Positions 24,224 through 32,947 are shown, counted from the stretch's first letter. The stretch is DNA of 64,000 nt from Streptomyces plumbidurans (GCF_019857225.1 NZ_JAFJSY010000052.1:17113-81112), one strand, 5' to 3'. The notes: generated from the sequence alone by a model not told the origin. A program made the numbers and translations.

Positions 24224-25737
24224 TGCGCCGCCTCCAGGTTTTTGATCGCCGCACGGGCCTCGCGCGCGCCCAGCGGTGAGAAGCCGGGGTTCAGTTTCAG
24301 TGCCGCCTTCAGCGAGGCGCGCGCGTCCTCTCGGTGGCCGGTGGCGCGCTCGATCATGCCGCGGTGATAGAGGAACAGGGCGTTGTGGTAGCCGGTGGCC
24401 GTCGCCTGCCGGGCGTACGAAAGGGCCTGTGTGTCCTTGCCGTTGACGTGCAACGCCCAGGCCAGTGCGTCCGCGGTGTGCACGGTGTGCCGCCGGGCCC
24501 ACTCCGCGCGGGCGGCGCGCAGGGCCGAGGCCTTGTCGCCGTGGTCGGCGGCGGCGAGCGCGGTGTCGAGGTCGGCGTTGACGCCGTTGGCGCGGGCGAG
24601 CGCGATCCACGCGTCCACCAGGGCGTACTGGTCGCGGGCCTTCTCCTTGTCGCCCTCGGCGCCGCGCTCCTCGTACATCTCGCCGAGCTGGACCAGCGGT
24701 TGCGGCAGCGGATAGCGGGCGACGACCTGTTCCATCCCCTTGATGGCGGCGGCCCGGTCGCCGCTCGCGTACTGGGCGAGGGCCCGGCCCTGCAGCGCGG
24801 GGAGGTAGTTCTCGTCGGCGGCGAGCGCCCGGGCGTAGTAGGTCAGCGCGCTCTTGTAGTCGCCCTGGTTCCAGGCGAGTTGGCCGAGCTGGGCGGCGAC
24901 GTAGGAGATGTCGCCGCGGGCGGTGGCGGAGCCGAGGGCCTGTGCCAGGACCCGGTGCGCCGTCCGCACGTCCCCGCGCAGCTCATGGACGTACGCGTAC
25001 CGGGTGAAGACCGGGACGCCCGGGCGCCGGGAGTCGGCGGTGTCGGCGGCCTTGGACGCGTCGGCGTAGCGGCCGAGTTCGACGAGGGCGTCGATACGGG
25101 AGGAGAGGGCGCGCTCGCTGTACGGGTTCTCCTTGAGCACGCGGTCCGCGTACGTGAGGGCGTCCGCGAAGTCGTGCCGCGCGGCGGCCAGAGCGGCCTG
25201 ACCCGTGACGGCCTGCTCGTTGCCGCGCTTCAGCTCCAGGGAGCGCTTCAGCGCCTTCTGGGCCTGCGGGTAGCGGGAGGGGTCGCCCTTGGTGCGGGCC
25301 TGCTCGACATAGGCGAGACCCAGCGTGGCCCAGCTGCCGAAGTCCTTCGGCTGGGTGCGGAGTTGGGCCTGCAGCGCGGCGATGCTCGCGTCCAGGCCGC
25401 CGCCGGACAGCGCCGCCGGTGACAGGGCGGCGGAGGCGGCGGCGACGGTGGTGTCCTTGTGGTCCCTCAGGGCGCCGACCGCGATGGACCCGGCCGTGAG
25501 CGCGACCGCCAACAGCGCGACTGTGCCTCCGAGTTGGAGTGCCCGCAGCCGACGCCCGGTCTCGCCCACCCGCCGTACGGCCGCCACCCGCGGATCGGCT
25601 TCCGCGTCCTCGGTGGAGTCGGCGCCGTTGCCGGGCTGCTGGGGGTCACCGGCGCGTGGCGTCTTCTCTTCCGCCGGGCCGACCGGCGCGGTGCCGTTCT
25701 CCGACTCCGGCTCGGTGCCGTTCGTACGCGGGGCCAT
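24220..25737 (-). CDS. Membrane-anchored TPR protein
   Basis: 505 residues. A polar cytoplasmic N-terminus (~1-66) precedes one transmembrane helix (~67-90, LGGTVALLAVALTAGSIAVG); the rest is outside the membrane and consists of about nine tetratricopeptide repeats (for example YKSALTYYARALAADENYLPAL and REDARASLKAALKLNPGFSPLG). TPR arrays act as scaffolds for protein partners. It lies between DUF4331 and NicO genes, overlapping the latter by 4 bases, so it probably assembles or presents one of those products at the cell surface. ATG at 25737. Confidence 0.88.
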   Translation of the reverse strand: MAPRTNGTEPESENGTAPVGPAEEKTPRAGDPQQPGNGADSTEDAEADPRVAAVRRVGETGRRLRALQLGGTVALLAVALTAGSIAVGALRDHKDTTVAAASAALSPAALSGGGLDASIAALQAQLRTQPKDFGSWATLGLAYVEQARTKGDPSRYPQAQKALKRSLELKRGNEQAVTGQAALAAARHDFADALTYADRVLKENPYSERALSSRIDALVELGRYADASKAADTADSRRPGVPVFTRYAYVHELRGDVRTAHRVLAQALGSATARGDISYVAAQLGQLAWNQGDYKSALTYYARALAADENYLPALQGRALAQYASGDRAAAIKGMEQVVARYPLPQPLVQLGEMYEERGAEGDKEKARDQYALVDAWIALARANGVNADLDTALAAADHGDKASALRAARAEWARRHTVHTADALAWALHVNGKDTQALSYARQATATGYHNALFLYHRGMIERATGHREDARASLKAALKLNPGFSPLGAREARAAIKNLEAAQ

Positions 25738-25810
25738 GCCCTCTCCTCATTCGACGTGCTGCGACCGGACGTTGCGGGATGGTCGGGCCCGGGCGGAGCC
25801 CGGACCGCAG

Positions 25811-25838
25811 GGGGCGGGGAACTGCGCGACCAGCCACA
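25811..25838 (-). repeat. Dispersed Streptomyces intergenic repeat, copy A
   Basis: On the minus strand the 28-base core runs TGTGGCTGGTCGCGCAG and then TTCCCCGCCCC. Two more copies, on the plus strand, start at 43480 and 56944. It lies in the gap between the DUF4331 and TPR genes. Confidence 0.7.
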
Positions 25839-25882
25839 GCGTCGCTGCGGACGAACGACGGCCGGCAGTCCCCCCGCGAGGT

Positions 25883-27415
25883 TCAGTACGCACGCCTCCG
25901 CATCCGGCGCCACCACATCAGCGCGACCCCGATCAGTGCGATCCCCGCCGCACCGGCGCCCGCCGACCCCGCGATCAGCGCCATGTTGTTGCTGCTGCCG
26001 CCGGAGGTGGGCTGCAGGGCGTCACCCAGCTGGTTGCGGACGTCGTTGCCGCTGGTGACCCCCTTGGCGGTGGCACCGCGCGAACCGGCCGTCGGGTTGG
26101 CCAGGTACGGGAAGGAGTGGCCGAAGCCCTTGTCGTTCTTGTCGACCGCGTCGCCCAAGTCGTTCTTGGAACCGACCAGTTCACCCTCGACGACCTGGAG
26201 CGCCTCGTCGACCACGTCGTCGGTGAGACGACGGCCGTTCGGGAAGCCCGCGTTGTCCCCGTCGAGCACGCCCAGCCGCTTCGGGCTGGCCGCCGGCTTG
26301 ATCGAGGTGTTCAGGCGCAGCTCCTCCGCGGGCCGGACCTTCGGCGGCTGGTTGAGCCCCTTGACGCCCTTGAGGAACACGTCGACCAGGTCGTTGCGCG
26401 GCTCGGTCGGCGCCTTGATCTTGTAGATCGACTCGATGAGCTTCGGCAGCTCGGGGTTGGTCACGTTCTTCAGGAACTGGCCGTCGTTCCAGGGCGAGGA
26501 GGCGTTGAACTTGTCCTTGTCCTTCAGCGGGTTGACGACCTCGTTGACCAGTGGGTTGCCGAGCCGCGAGACCTGCTCGTAGTAGCCCTGGGCGTTCCTG
26601 CGCTGGGTCGTCGACCAGATGCCGACGACCGGCTGCTTCGCCGACTCGGTGATCATGTCGGTCGGGACCTGCAGGGCGATCGAGTTGACGTTGTAGCCCT
26701 TGAGGGTGTCTCGTCCGACCTCGGAGAGGTTGCCGCCGTACAGCAGGTCGAAGACCCGCAGGTCCAGGAAGAACGGGTCGTCGGCCTGGCCCGCGAACGT
26801 CTGCGCGCCGTTGGCGAGCTTGTATACCGCCTGCTTGCGCAGCGTGTTGTAGTCCGGCATCGACGCCTTGCCGACATTGGACGGAGCCACCGGCACGTCG
26901 TCGGCGAGCTTCGTCTTCGACACCACCTTCTGGTTGTGCAGCTTGATCAGGTCGATGTCGTACGACTGCGTGACGTTCAGGTCGGGGTCGTCGAGGCTGG
27001 TGACGGCGCCCGTGTTGTAGAGGAACGTCTTCTTGTTCTTCGTATGAGTCTTGAAGGTGTAGCGCAGCAGCAACTCGCCCTGTGCGTCGCCGTTGTTGTC
27101 GATGTGGATGTCGTACTGCGCGTCGTCGGCGAACGTGTAGAAGTTCGGGCCGCCCGCCGGGTCCTCGAAGGGGATCCAGTTGGCGATGATCGTCGTCGTG
27201 TCCGGCTTGTCCGGGCTGACGAACGCGTACACGTCGGTGTTGTCGTACTGCGGCTGCCCCGAGATCAGCGGGGCCTCCCGGTGGCTGGAGGCGGATGCCG
27301 CCCCCGGTTCCAGCGTGGCGACGCCGGCGGCCGTGAGCCCTCCGGCAGCCAGCGCGCCGGCTATCAGGGTCGCGACGCTCCTGTGTCCCGCACCGCTCCT
27401 GGAAATAGGTGTCAT
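25883..27415 (-). CDS. Exported DUF4331 protein
   Basis: 510 residues. Signal peptide ~1-43, then the DUF4331 hallmark start SSHREAPLISGQPQYDNTDVYAF, where the HREAP histidine begins the mature protein. The domain covers ~45-460 and is rich in beta structure; a C-terminal transmembrane helix (~475-500) with RRMRRRAY tail keeps it at the membrane. No enzymatic activity is established for the family. ATG at 27415 has GAGG upstream. The promoter at 27455-27481 carries a SigK-type motif facing that of the divergent sigma factor gene, so it is the likely main target of that sigma factor. Confidence 0.9.
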   Translation of the reverse strand: MTPISRSGAGHRSVATLIAGALAAGGLTAAGVATLEPGAASASSHREAPLISGQPQYDNTDVYAFVSPDKPDTTTIIANWIPFEDPAGGPNFYTFADDAQYDIHIDNNGDAQGELLLRYTFKTHTKNKKTFLYNTGAVTSLDDPDLNVTQSYDIDLIKLHNQKVVSKTKLADDVPVAPSNVGKASMPDYNTLRKQAVYKLANGAQTFAGQADDPFFLDLRVFDLLYGGNLSEVGRDTLKGYNVNSIALQVPTDMITESAKQPVVGIWSTTQRRNAQGYYEQVSRLGNPLVNEVVNPLKDKDKFNASSPWNDGQFLKNVTNPELPKLIESIYKIKAPTEPRNDLVDVFLKGVKGLNQPPKVRPAEELRLNTSIKPAASPKRLGVLDGDNAGFPNGRRLTDDVVDEALQVVEGELVGSKNDLGDAVDKNDKGFGHSFPYLANPTAGSRGATAKGVTSGNDVRNQLGDALQPTSGGSSNNMALIAGSAGAGAAGIALIGVALMWWRRMRRRAY

Positions 27416-27454
27416 GCCGTCCGTCCTCAGTCCCAACTTGCCTGACGCACGCTG

Positions 27455-27481
27455 ATTCGGAGCCGTCGGCGGGGTGGATTG
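27455..27481 (-). promoter_or_regulatory. SigK-type promoter of the DUF4331 operon
   Basis: Reading leftwards: -35 CAATCC (27481-27476), 15-base spacer, -10 CCGAAT (27460-27455). The mycobacterial SigK consensus, as I recall it, is CCATCC then ~15-17 bases then CCGAAT; 11 of 12 positions match. Expected transcript start ~27448, giving a ~33-base leader. Confidence 0.65.
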
Positions 27482-27594
27482 GTCGAATCCCGAAGGTTCT
27501 TGCGGCGAGTTCGGACGCCCGTCCCGGACCAGCGGGCCGTGAATCGCGTTTCACCGGCCGCGGACCCGCGTTTTCGGCACTCTGATCCGTAACC

Positions 27595-27621
27595 CCATCC
27601 GGAGGTGCGTTCGTTGCGAAT
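27595..27621 (+). promoter_or_regulatory. SigK-type autoregulatory promoter of the sigma operon
   Basis: -35 CCATCC (27595-27600), 15-base spacer, -10 GCGAAT (27616-27621); 11 of 12 positions match the recalled SigK consensus. Expected start ~27628, which excludes upstream ATG candidates at 27605 and 27620 and supports the GTG at 27671. Confidence 0.65.
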
Positions 27622-27670
27622 GCCTGGTGTGACGGGACGGGGCCCTTGCGGCCGCAGAGAGGGGGACCGC

Positions 27671-28213
27671 GTGGAGGCGGACGAGCTTCTGGCGCTCGTG
27701 GCGGGCGGAGACCAGAAGGCCTTCGAGGAGCTGTACGGGCTGGTGTCGGGGCCGGTGTTCGGACTGGTGCGCCGGGTCGTACGGGACCCCGCGCAGTCGG
27801 AGGAGGTGGCCCAGGAGGTGCTGCTGGAACTGTGGCGGTCCGCCGCGCGGTTCGACCCCGCGCGCGGCAGCGCCCTGTCCTGGATCCTCACCCTCGCCCA
27901 CCGCCGGGCCGTCGACCGGGTGCGCAGCGCCCGCGCGGCCGGCGAGCGCGAGCAGCGCGAGGCGCGCCGGGCCCACCACCCCGCCTTCGACCAGGTCACC
28001 GAGGAGGTCGAGGCGGGCCTCGAACGGGAGTGGGTGCGCCGCTGTCTGGACCGGCTCACCGATCTGCAGCGTCAGTCCGTCACCCTCGCCTACTACGACG
28101 GCTACACGTACCGTGAAGTGGCCGAGCGGCTCTCCCTGCCGCTGGGCACGGTCAAGACCCGCATGCGCGATGGACTCACCCAGCTGCGCAAGTGCCTGGG
28201 AGGTGTCGCATGA
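27671..28213 (+). CDS. sigK: ECF RNA polymerase sigma factor, SigK type
   Basis: 180 residues. Region 2 (FEELYGLVSGPVFGLVRRVVRD to FDPARGSALSWILTLAHRRAVDRVRS, ~15-90) closely follows mycobacterial SigK; region 4 (LTDLQRQSVTLAYYDGYTYREVAERLSLPLGTVKTRMR, ~128-165) has the helix-turn-helix. GTG at 27671 has AGAGGGGG 5 bases upstream and lies ~43 bases after the predicted transcript start. Its stop overlaps the anti-sigma start as ATGA. It directs transcription of its own operon and, by promoter motif, the divergent DUF4331 operon. The symbol is by similarity only. Confidence 0.88.
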   Translation: MEADELLALVAGGDQKAFEELYGLVSGPVFGLVRRVVRDPAQSEEVAQEVLLELWRSAARFDPARGSALSWILTLAHRRAVDRVRSARAAGEREQREARRAHHPAFDQVTEEVEAGLEREWVRRCLDRLTDLQRQSVTLAYYDGYTYREVAERLSLPLGTVKTRMRDGLTQLRKCLGGVA

Positions 28214-29019
28214 GTCTGCGCGACCGCCTGCGCCGCGAGGACCCGCACTCGCTGGCCGCCCCCTACGCGCTCGACGCGCTCACGCCCGCGGAGCGGGTCC
28301 GCTTCGAGAAGCACCTCGCCACGTGCGGAATCTGCGCCGCCGAGGTGCGGGCGCTGTCCGAGGACGCGGTCCGGCTGGCCTGGTCGACGGCCGCCCCGGC
28401 ACCGGCCGCGATGCGGGACCGGGTGCTGGCCGCCGTACGCGCCACACCGCAGGAGCCCGCGCACGAGCACACGCCCCAACTGCCGCCGCACGTCTGGGGC
28501 ACGCAGCCACCGCCGGCGCGCTCCCGTGCGCCCCGCGAGCGCCGCCCGCTCTTCGTCCCCTTCGCCACGGCGACGGCCGCCGCGGCGCTCGTGGTCGCCT
28601 CGCTCTTTGCCGTCCAGGCCGACCGGACCCAGGACCAGCTGAACGCCGAGCGGGCCCAGTCGCGTGAGATCGCCCACGTTCTCGCAGCTCCCGACGCCCG
28701 CGCGACCGCGGGCCGGGGCGACCGTGGCCGCAACATCTCCGTGGTCGCCTCCGCTTCCGAAGGACGGGCGGTCGTCACCCTCAGCGGATACGGCACCCTG
28801 CCCAGCGGACGCGTGCGCCAGCTGTGGCTCATGCGCCCCGATGCGCAACCACGCTCCCTCGGGCTGTTCGAGGGGGGCGACACGCCCCTGATCGCGACCG
28901 GCCTCAACAAGTCCGCAACATCACTGGCTGTGACCGTGGAGCCGGACGGTGGCTCACCTCAGCCCACCAGCCGGCCGATTGTCCAACTCGCCCTGAAAGC
29001 GGTTGGATTCGGAGAGTGA
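28210..29019 (+). CDS. rskA: Membrane zinc-type anti-sigma factor, RskA-like
   Basis: 269 residues. N-terminal cytoplasmic anti-sigma domain with a ZAS motif H35-x3-C39-x2-C42 (EKHLATCGICAAEV), one transmembrane helix (~118-139) and a C-terminal extracytoplasmic RskA domain (VVTLSGYGTLPSGRVRQLWLMRP, ~195-265). Family knowledge: RskA-type proteins hold SigK-type factors until regulated proteolysis releases them. The ATGA overlap with sigK ensures matched synthesis. The signal is unknown; the zinc-site Cys pair allows redox sensing. Confidence 0.9.
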   Translation: MSLRDRLRREDPHSLAAPYALDALTPAERVRFEKHLATCGICAAEVRALSEDAVRLAWSTAAPAPAAMRDRVLAAVRATPQEPAHEHTPQLPPHVWGTQPPPARSRAPRERRPLFVPFATATAAAALVVASLFAVQADRTQDQLNAERAQSREIAHVLAAPDARATAGRGDRGRNISVVASASEGRAVVTLSGYGTLPSGRVRQLWLMRPDAQPRSLGLFEGGDTPLIATGLNKSATSLAVTVEPDGGSPQPTSRPIVQLALKAVGFGE

Positions 29020-29145
29020 CGAACGTGAAGTCGTCAACATCCTTACGGGGAAGGTGAATCCTGTGACCGCGATACACGAGTGCCCCGAGGGAGCGATAGG
29101 GTTACTCTGCCCGGGCCGGGTGGACTCGTACGGGTGGGGAGTGAC

Positions 29146-29415
29146 ATGGAACAGATAACAGTGCGCAGCAGGGCCAGGGTCCCTGCGATCACGTACGGGA
29201 GCAGCGCGAGCAGCTCGCGGCTCGACCGGCACCTGTCGGTGCTGGGAGGTCCCGCCGTGCCGCAGCAGAAGGCCGCCGAGGCGACCTTGCTGATGCAGGA
29301 GCTCACCACGCGCGACACCCCGCAGGAGCGCAGCGCCAGGGGTGCGCGGATCAGCCGCGTCCTGCTCTTCGCGCCGCTGCGCCGCCTGCGCCGTTCGCTG
29401 TTCGGCGGGCGCTGA
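29146..29415 (+). CDS. Small basic conserved protein, unknown function
   Basis: 89 residues, Ser- and Arg-rich, with a basic C-terminal third (ARGARISRVLLFAPLRRLRRSLFGGR) and no signal peptide, cysteine or clear membrane segment. GGGGAG lies 5 bases before the ATG and codon bias is typical, so the gene is probably real. It follows the sigma/anti-sigma operon by 126 bp and has its own upstream space; membership in that regulon is not indicated by a motif. No function can be assigned. Confidence 0.65.
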   Translation: MEQITVRSRARVPAITYGSSASSSRLDRHLSVLGGPAVPQQKAAEATLLMQELTTRDTPQERSARGARISRVLLFAPLRRLRRSLFGGR

Positions 29416-29644
29416 GCCGCACCGGCGCCACCGGCGTGCCCACGCCCGGTCGACCGCACCCTCCCGGCGCAGCGCTGCTCACTCGTCGTCCGTCATCCCC
29501 ACGGCAGCAGCGATGCTCAGGTGCGACACCGGGCGAGGGCCCGCGCCCTTCTCCTGAAGCCACGTCCCCGGCCGGACCCGAGGGTTCGCAACTCGCCACC
29601 AGCACAACTCCCCACCCCGCCAGGCGAGTTGCCCCATCGCGGCG

Positions 29645-30805
29645 CTAGATCAGGGCGAACTGGCCCTCCGGGCCTTCCTCATGGTGGTCCAGGACCGACG
29701 CCGGCCTGCGCGCGGCGTCGGAGACCGGCAGGACGCCCGCCGTGTGCAGCTCGGACGCCGTGACGGGGGCCGTCACCGTCAACTCCGCCTGCTGCGGCCG
29801 TACTTCGGCGAGCAGGGCCAGGACCGTGATCAGCTCAAGCAGTTCGGACGTCCATGCCTGCGGCCAGGTCGCCGGGCGGATCGCCGGGAGCGTGCCCGGC
29901 TCGGCCGGAGCGGTGCGCGCCGTGAACCACTGCTCCAGCACGCGCACACCCCCCGCCTCGAAGTCCCACGCCTCGGGCGGCACGGGGGAGATACGGCCCT
30001 CGTCGAGCAGCAGGGTCTCCTCGTCACGGTCGTAGTCGATAGTGAGCGGGCGCGACGACAGTGGGGCCCGGACATAGGGGCGGCGGCCGCCCGGCAGCTT
30101 GGGGCGCTCGCCGTCGCGGCGCATCAGCCACAGGATGCGGCGGCCCAACTCCACACCGCGCGACCACAGTTCGCCGTCCTCGGTGAGCGGGACCGTCAGG
30201 CCCGGCCGCACCGTCGCCATGATCCAGGCGAGCACGTCCGCCGGGGCGGGGGCGAGGCCCAGACGCTTGCCGAGGTGCTCCAGCAGGCCCGGCGCCAGGT
30301 TGGGCTCGGCGCCGCCGGGGCGGCGGTGGAGCGGGCGGATGCGGCCGGGGCGCAGCAGCGGGAGGTGGGACGTGGCGAGCAGCTGCGGTCCGCCCGTGTC
30401 GGAGGGGCTCTCCACGACGAAGACCTGCCGCTCGTCCGCCACCCGCCACAACTCCGGGCGGGCCGCGTCGATCAGCCGGTGGTCGGGGATCAGCCACTGC
30501 TCGTCGAAGGCGGCGTGCAGCACGCGCACCGGCTCCGGGCAGGGGCCGGTGGCGCGGAGCAGCTTCTCCGTGCCGCTCGACTGGCCCGGCAGGCGGCCCA
30601 CCGCCGAGCGCAGGGTGCGCGAGCGGGTCGGCTCGAACAGGGCCTCCCGGTCCGGGCCCTCGGCCTTCAGCAGGGCGTCCCAGCGGGACTTCAGGGAGGC
30701 CGCGTCGGGGCCCGCCGGCCACCCCCGGCCGAGCCGCGGCGGTGCGACGGACCACGGCATGAGGTCCGCCAGCAGCGGAGCGTCGTCGTGCGTCACGCTG
30801 GGCAT
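29645..30805 (-). CDS. Type ISP restriction/modification C-terminal-domain-like protein
   Basis: 386 residues. The whole protein looks like the C-terminal target-recognition/coupler part of type ISP restriction enzymes (blocks FDEQWLIPDHRLIDAARPELW, LLATSHLPLLRPGRIRPLHRRP, LAWIMATVRPGL). Neither the nuclease/helicase motifs nor the methyltransferase motifs (DPPY, FxGxG) are present, so it is not a working restriction system by itself. The family name comes from recalled annotation of similar Streptomyces proteins. It is the third gene on this strand after hmgA and the GntR regulator (40 bp gap). A role outside defence, such as DNA binding, is possible. Confidence 0.7.
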   Translation of the reverse strand: MPSVTHDDAPLLADLMPWSVAPPRLGRGWPAGPDAASLKSRWDALLKAEGPDREALFEPTRSRTLRSAVGRLPGQSSGTEKLLRATGPCPEPVRVLHAAFDEQWLIPDHRLIDAARPELWRVADERQVFVVESPSDTGGPQLLATSHLPLLRPGRIRPLHRRPGGAEPNLAPGLLEHLGKRLGLAPAPADVLAWIMATVRPGLTVPLTEDGELWSRGVELGRRILWLMRRDGERPKLPGGRRPYVRAPLSSRPLTIDYDRDEETLLLDEGRISPVPPEAWDFEAGGVRVLEQWFTARTAPAEPGTLPAIRPATWPQAWTSELLELITVLALLAEVRPQQAELTVTAPVTASELHTAGVLPVSDAARRPASVLDHHEEGPEGQFALI

Positions 30806-30845
30806 CGTACGACCTTCCGCCGACAGGCATCCGGGGCCGGCGACC

Positions 30846-31595
30846 TCATGTGGCGTCCAGGGTCACCGTGAAGGAGAAGCGGTCGCCCCGGTAGTGGATC
30901 ACCGCCGCGTCCAGCACCCTTCCCTCGGCGTCGTAGGTCACGCCCGTGTAGTGCAGGATCGGGCTGAGCAGCGGGACTTGGAGCAGCCGCGCCGTCTCCG
31001 GGTCGGCCAGCCGGGCCTGAACGGTGTCGGTGATACGGCTGATGTCCGCCCGCACGATGTCGCGCAGCACCTTGGTCATCGGGCGGTGCAGCAGTTCGGC
31101 CGCCTCGAACCGCGCCGCCACGTCCGGCCGCACGTAGTTGCGCGCGTGGTTCGTCGGTTCGCCCGTCTTCTCGTCGCTGCGCAGCCGGTGGTACGTGGCC
31201 ACCTCGTCGAACCCGGGGAAGTACTCGGCGAGTTCGGGCGGCACCGGCCCCTCGCCGTGGTCCAGCAGCTCGGTCGTCATGCCGGACTGCTGGGCCACGA
31301 TGGCGTCCACCGAGCCGAGCAGCCGGACCGGGGTGCCCCTGCGGGCGCCGGGCTCGATGAAGGTGCCCCGGCGCCGGTGCCGCGTGATCAGGCCCTCGTC
31401 CTCCAGCTCCTTCAGCGCCTGCCGCATGGTCAGCACGCTCACCCCGTAGTGCCCCGCCAACTGCTCCTCGGTGGGCAGCCGCAGGGGGTCCTGCGGCGAG
31501 CGGCCGAGTATCGAGGCGCGCAGGGACTGCGAGACCTGGTACCAGAGCGGCAGCTTGCGGTTCAGGACGATCGAGTCCGGGGCGAAGGAGGTCAC
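30846..31595 (-). CDS. GntR/HutC family regulator with UTRA domain
   Basis: 249 residues. Winged helix ~12-80 (LPTEEQLAGHYGVSVLTMRQALKELEDEGLI) followed by a UTRA ligand domain ~95-245 ending VTYDAEGRVLDAAVIHYRGDRFSF. UTRA domains bind small effectors such as amino acid breakdown products or sugars. It is 26 bp downstream of hmgA on the same strand, so it may regulate homogentisate or tyrosine catabolism; the palindrome in front of hmgA would be its site. GTG at 31595 starts the conserved sequence but lacks a strong ribosome site; an ATG at 31661 lies inside hmgA. Confidence 0.87.
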   Translation of the reverse strand: MTSFAPDSIVLNRKLPLWYQVSQSLRASILGRSPQDPLRLPTEEQLAGHYGVSVLTMRQALKELEDEGLITRHRRRGTFIEPGARRGTPVRLLGSVDAIVAQQSGMTTELLDHGEGPVPPELAEYFPGFDEVATYHRLRSDEKTGEPTNHARNYVRPDVAARFEAAELLHRPMTKVLRDIVRADISRITDTVQARLADPETARLLQVPLLSPILHYTGVTYDAEGRVLDAAVIHYRGDRFSFTVTLDAT

Positions 31596-31621
31596 GGGCC
31601 ATCCGTACCGGTCGGGGATCT

Positions 31622-32947
31622 TCAGTGCAAGGGGCGGAAGTGGCGTTCGAGGCCCTGCCACACGTCGTCGTAGCGGCGCTGGAGGTGCTCCGCCTGCGCC
31701 GCGTGCGCGGTGAGCGTGACCGGCCAGCGGGTCTCGAACATGAACGCCAGCCCGTCGTCCACCTTCTGCGGCTTCAGCTCGGCCGCGCTCGCCCGCTCGA
31801 AGGTCTCCCGGTCCGGACCGTGCGCCGACATCATGTTGTGCAGCGAGCCGCCGCCCGGCACGAATCCCCCCTTCCCGGCGGTCTTCGCGTCGTAGGCGCC
31901 CTCGACCAGGCCCATGTACTCGCTCATCACGTTCCGGTGGAAGTACGGCGGCCGGAAGGTGTCCTCGCCCACCAGCCAGCGCGGCGCGAAGACCACGAAG
32001 TCGACGCCCGCGAGCCCCGGGGTGTCCGAAGGGGACGTCAGCACGGTGAAGATCGACGGGTCGGGGTGGTCGTAGGAGATGGTGCCGATGACATTGAAGC
32101 GGCGCAGGTCGTAGACGTACGGCAGATGGTTGCCGTGCCAGGCGACCACGTCGAGCGGCGAGTGGTCGTACGTCGCCCGCCAGAGGTTGCCGCAGAACTT
32201 GTTGACCACCTCCACCGCCCCCTCGACGTCCTCGTAGGCTGCGACCGGCGCCCTGAAGTCACGGGCGTTAGCCAGTCCGTTGGCGCCGATCGGGCCGAGG
32301 TCGGGCAGCTGGAAGGGGGCGCCGTAGTTCTCGCAGACGTAGCCCCGCGCGGAGGCGTCCAGCAGCTCCACCCGGAAGCGCACCCCGCGCGGGACCAGGG
32401 CCACGTGTCCCGGCTCCGCGTGCAGCAGCCCGAACTCGGTGTGCAGCAGCAGCCCGCCGCGCTCCGGGACGATCAGCAGTTCGCCGTCGGCGTCGCTGAA
32501 GACGCGCTCCATGGAGGAGTCGGCGCTGTAGAGGTGCACGGCCATGCCGGTGCGCTGCGTCGCGTCGCCGTTGCCGCCCAGGGTCCACAGGCCCGCGAGG
32601 AAGTCCGTGCCGGCCGGGGGCTCGGGCAGCGGGTTCCAGCGCAGCCGGTTCGGGTCGGGCACCGATTCGGTGAACGGGGCCGTGCGGATCGCGCCGTTGT
32701 CCGCGCGCGTGAAGGGCGGGTGGGCGGCCGACGGGCGGATGCGGTAGAGCCAGGATCGGCGGTTGCGGGCGCGTGGTTCGGTGAACGCCGTGCCGCTGAG
32801 CTGCTCCGCGTACAGCCCGAGCGGCGCGCGCTGCGGCGAGTTGCGGCCCTCCGGCAGGGCGCCGGGCACGGCCTCGGAGCTGTGCTCGTTGCCGAAACCG
32901 GAGAGGTAGGTCAGCCCTTCGGCCGTCTTGCGCGCTTCCCCGCTCAT
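31622..32947 (-). CDS. hmgA: Homogentisate 1,2-dioxygenase
   Basis: 441 residues, full length for the family. Typical blocks: start YLSGFGNEHSSEAVPGALP, mid-protein GLLHTEFG-type cupin strands, PLDVVAWHGNHLPYVYDLRRFN, and the iron-site region PPYFHRNVMSEYMGL with HNMMSAHGPD. It opens the ring of homogentisate to maleylacetoacetate in tyrosine and phenylalanine degradation, in the cytoplasm. ATG at 32947 follows AAGGAG. A 20-bp imperfect palindrome lies 33 bp upstream. Later pathway genes are not adjacent. The downstream GntR gene is a likely regulator. Confidence 0.96.
   Translation of the reverse strand: MSGEARKTAEGLTYLSGFGNEHSSEAVPGALPEGRNSPQRAPLGLYAEQLSGTAFTEPRARNRRSWLYRIRPSAAHPPFTRADNGAIRTAPFTESVPDPNRLRWNPLPEPPAGTDFLAGLWTLGGNGDATQRTGMAVHLYSADSSMERVFSDADGELLIVPERGGLLLHTEFGLLHAEPGHVALVPRGVRFRVELLDASARGYVCENYGAPFQLPDLGPIGANGLANARDFRAPVAAYEDVEGAVEVVNKFCGNLWRATYDHSPLDVVAWHGNHLPYVYDLRRFNVIGTISYDHPDPSIFTVLTSPSDTPGLAGVDFVVFAPRWLVGEDTFRPPYFHRNVMSEYMGLVEGAYDAKTAGKGGFVPGGGSLHNMMSAHGPDRETFERASAAELKPQKVDDGLAFMFETRWPVTLTAHAAQAEHLQRRYDDVWQGLERHFRPLH

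Noticed and set aside
29645..30805. Complete restriction-modification defence system
   Set aside because: No methyltransferase, helicase or nuclease motifs here or in neighbouring genes; only the C-terminal-like domain is present.
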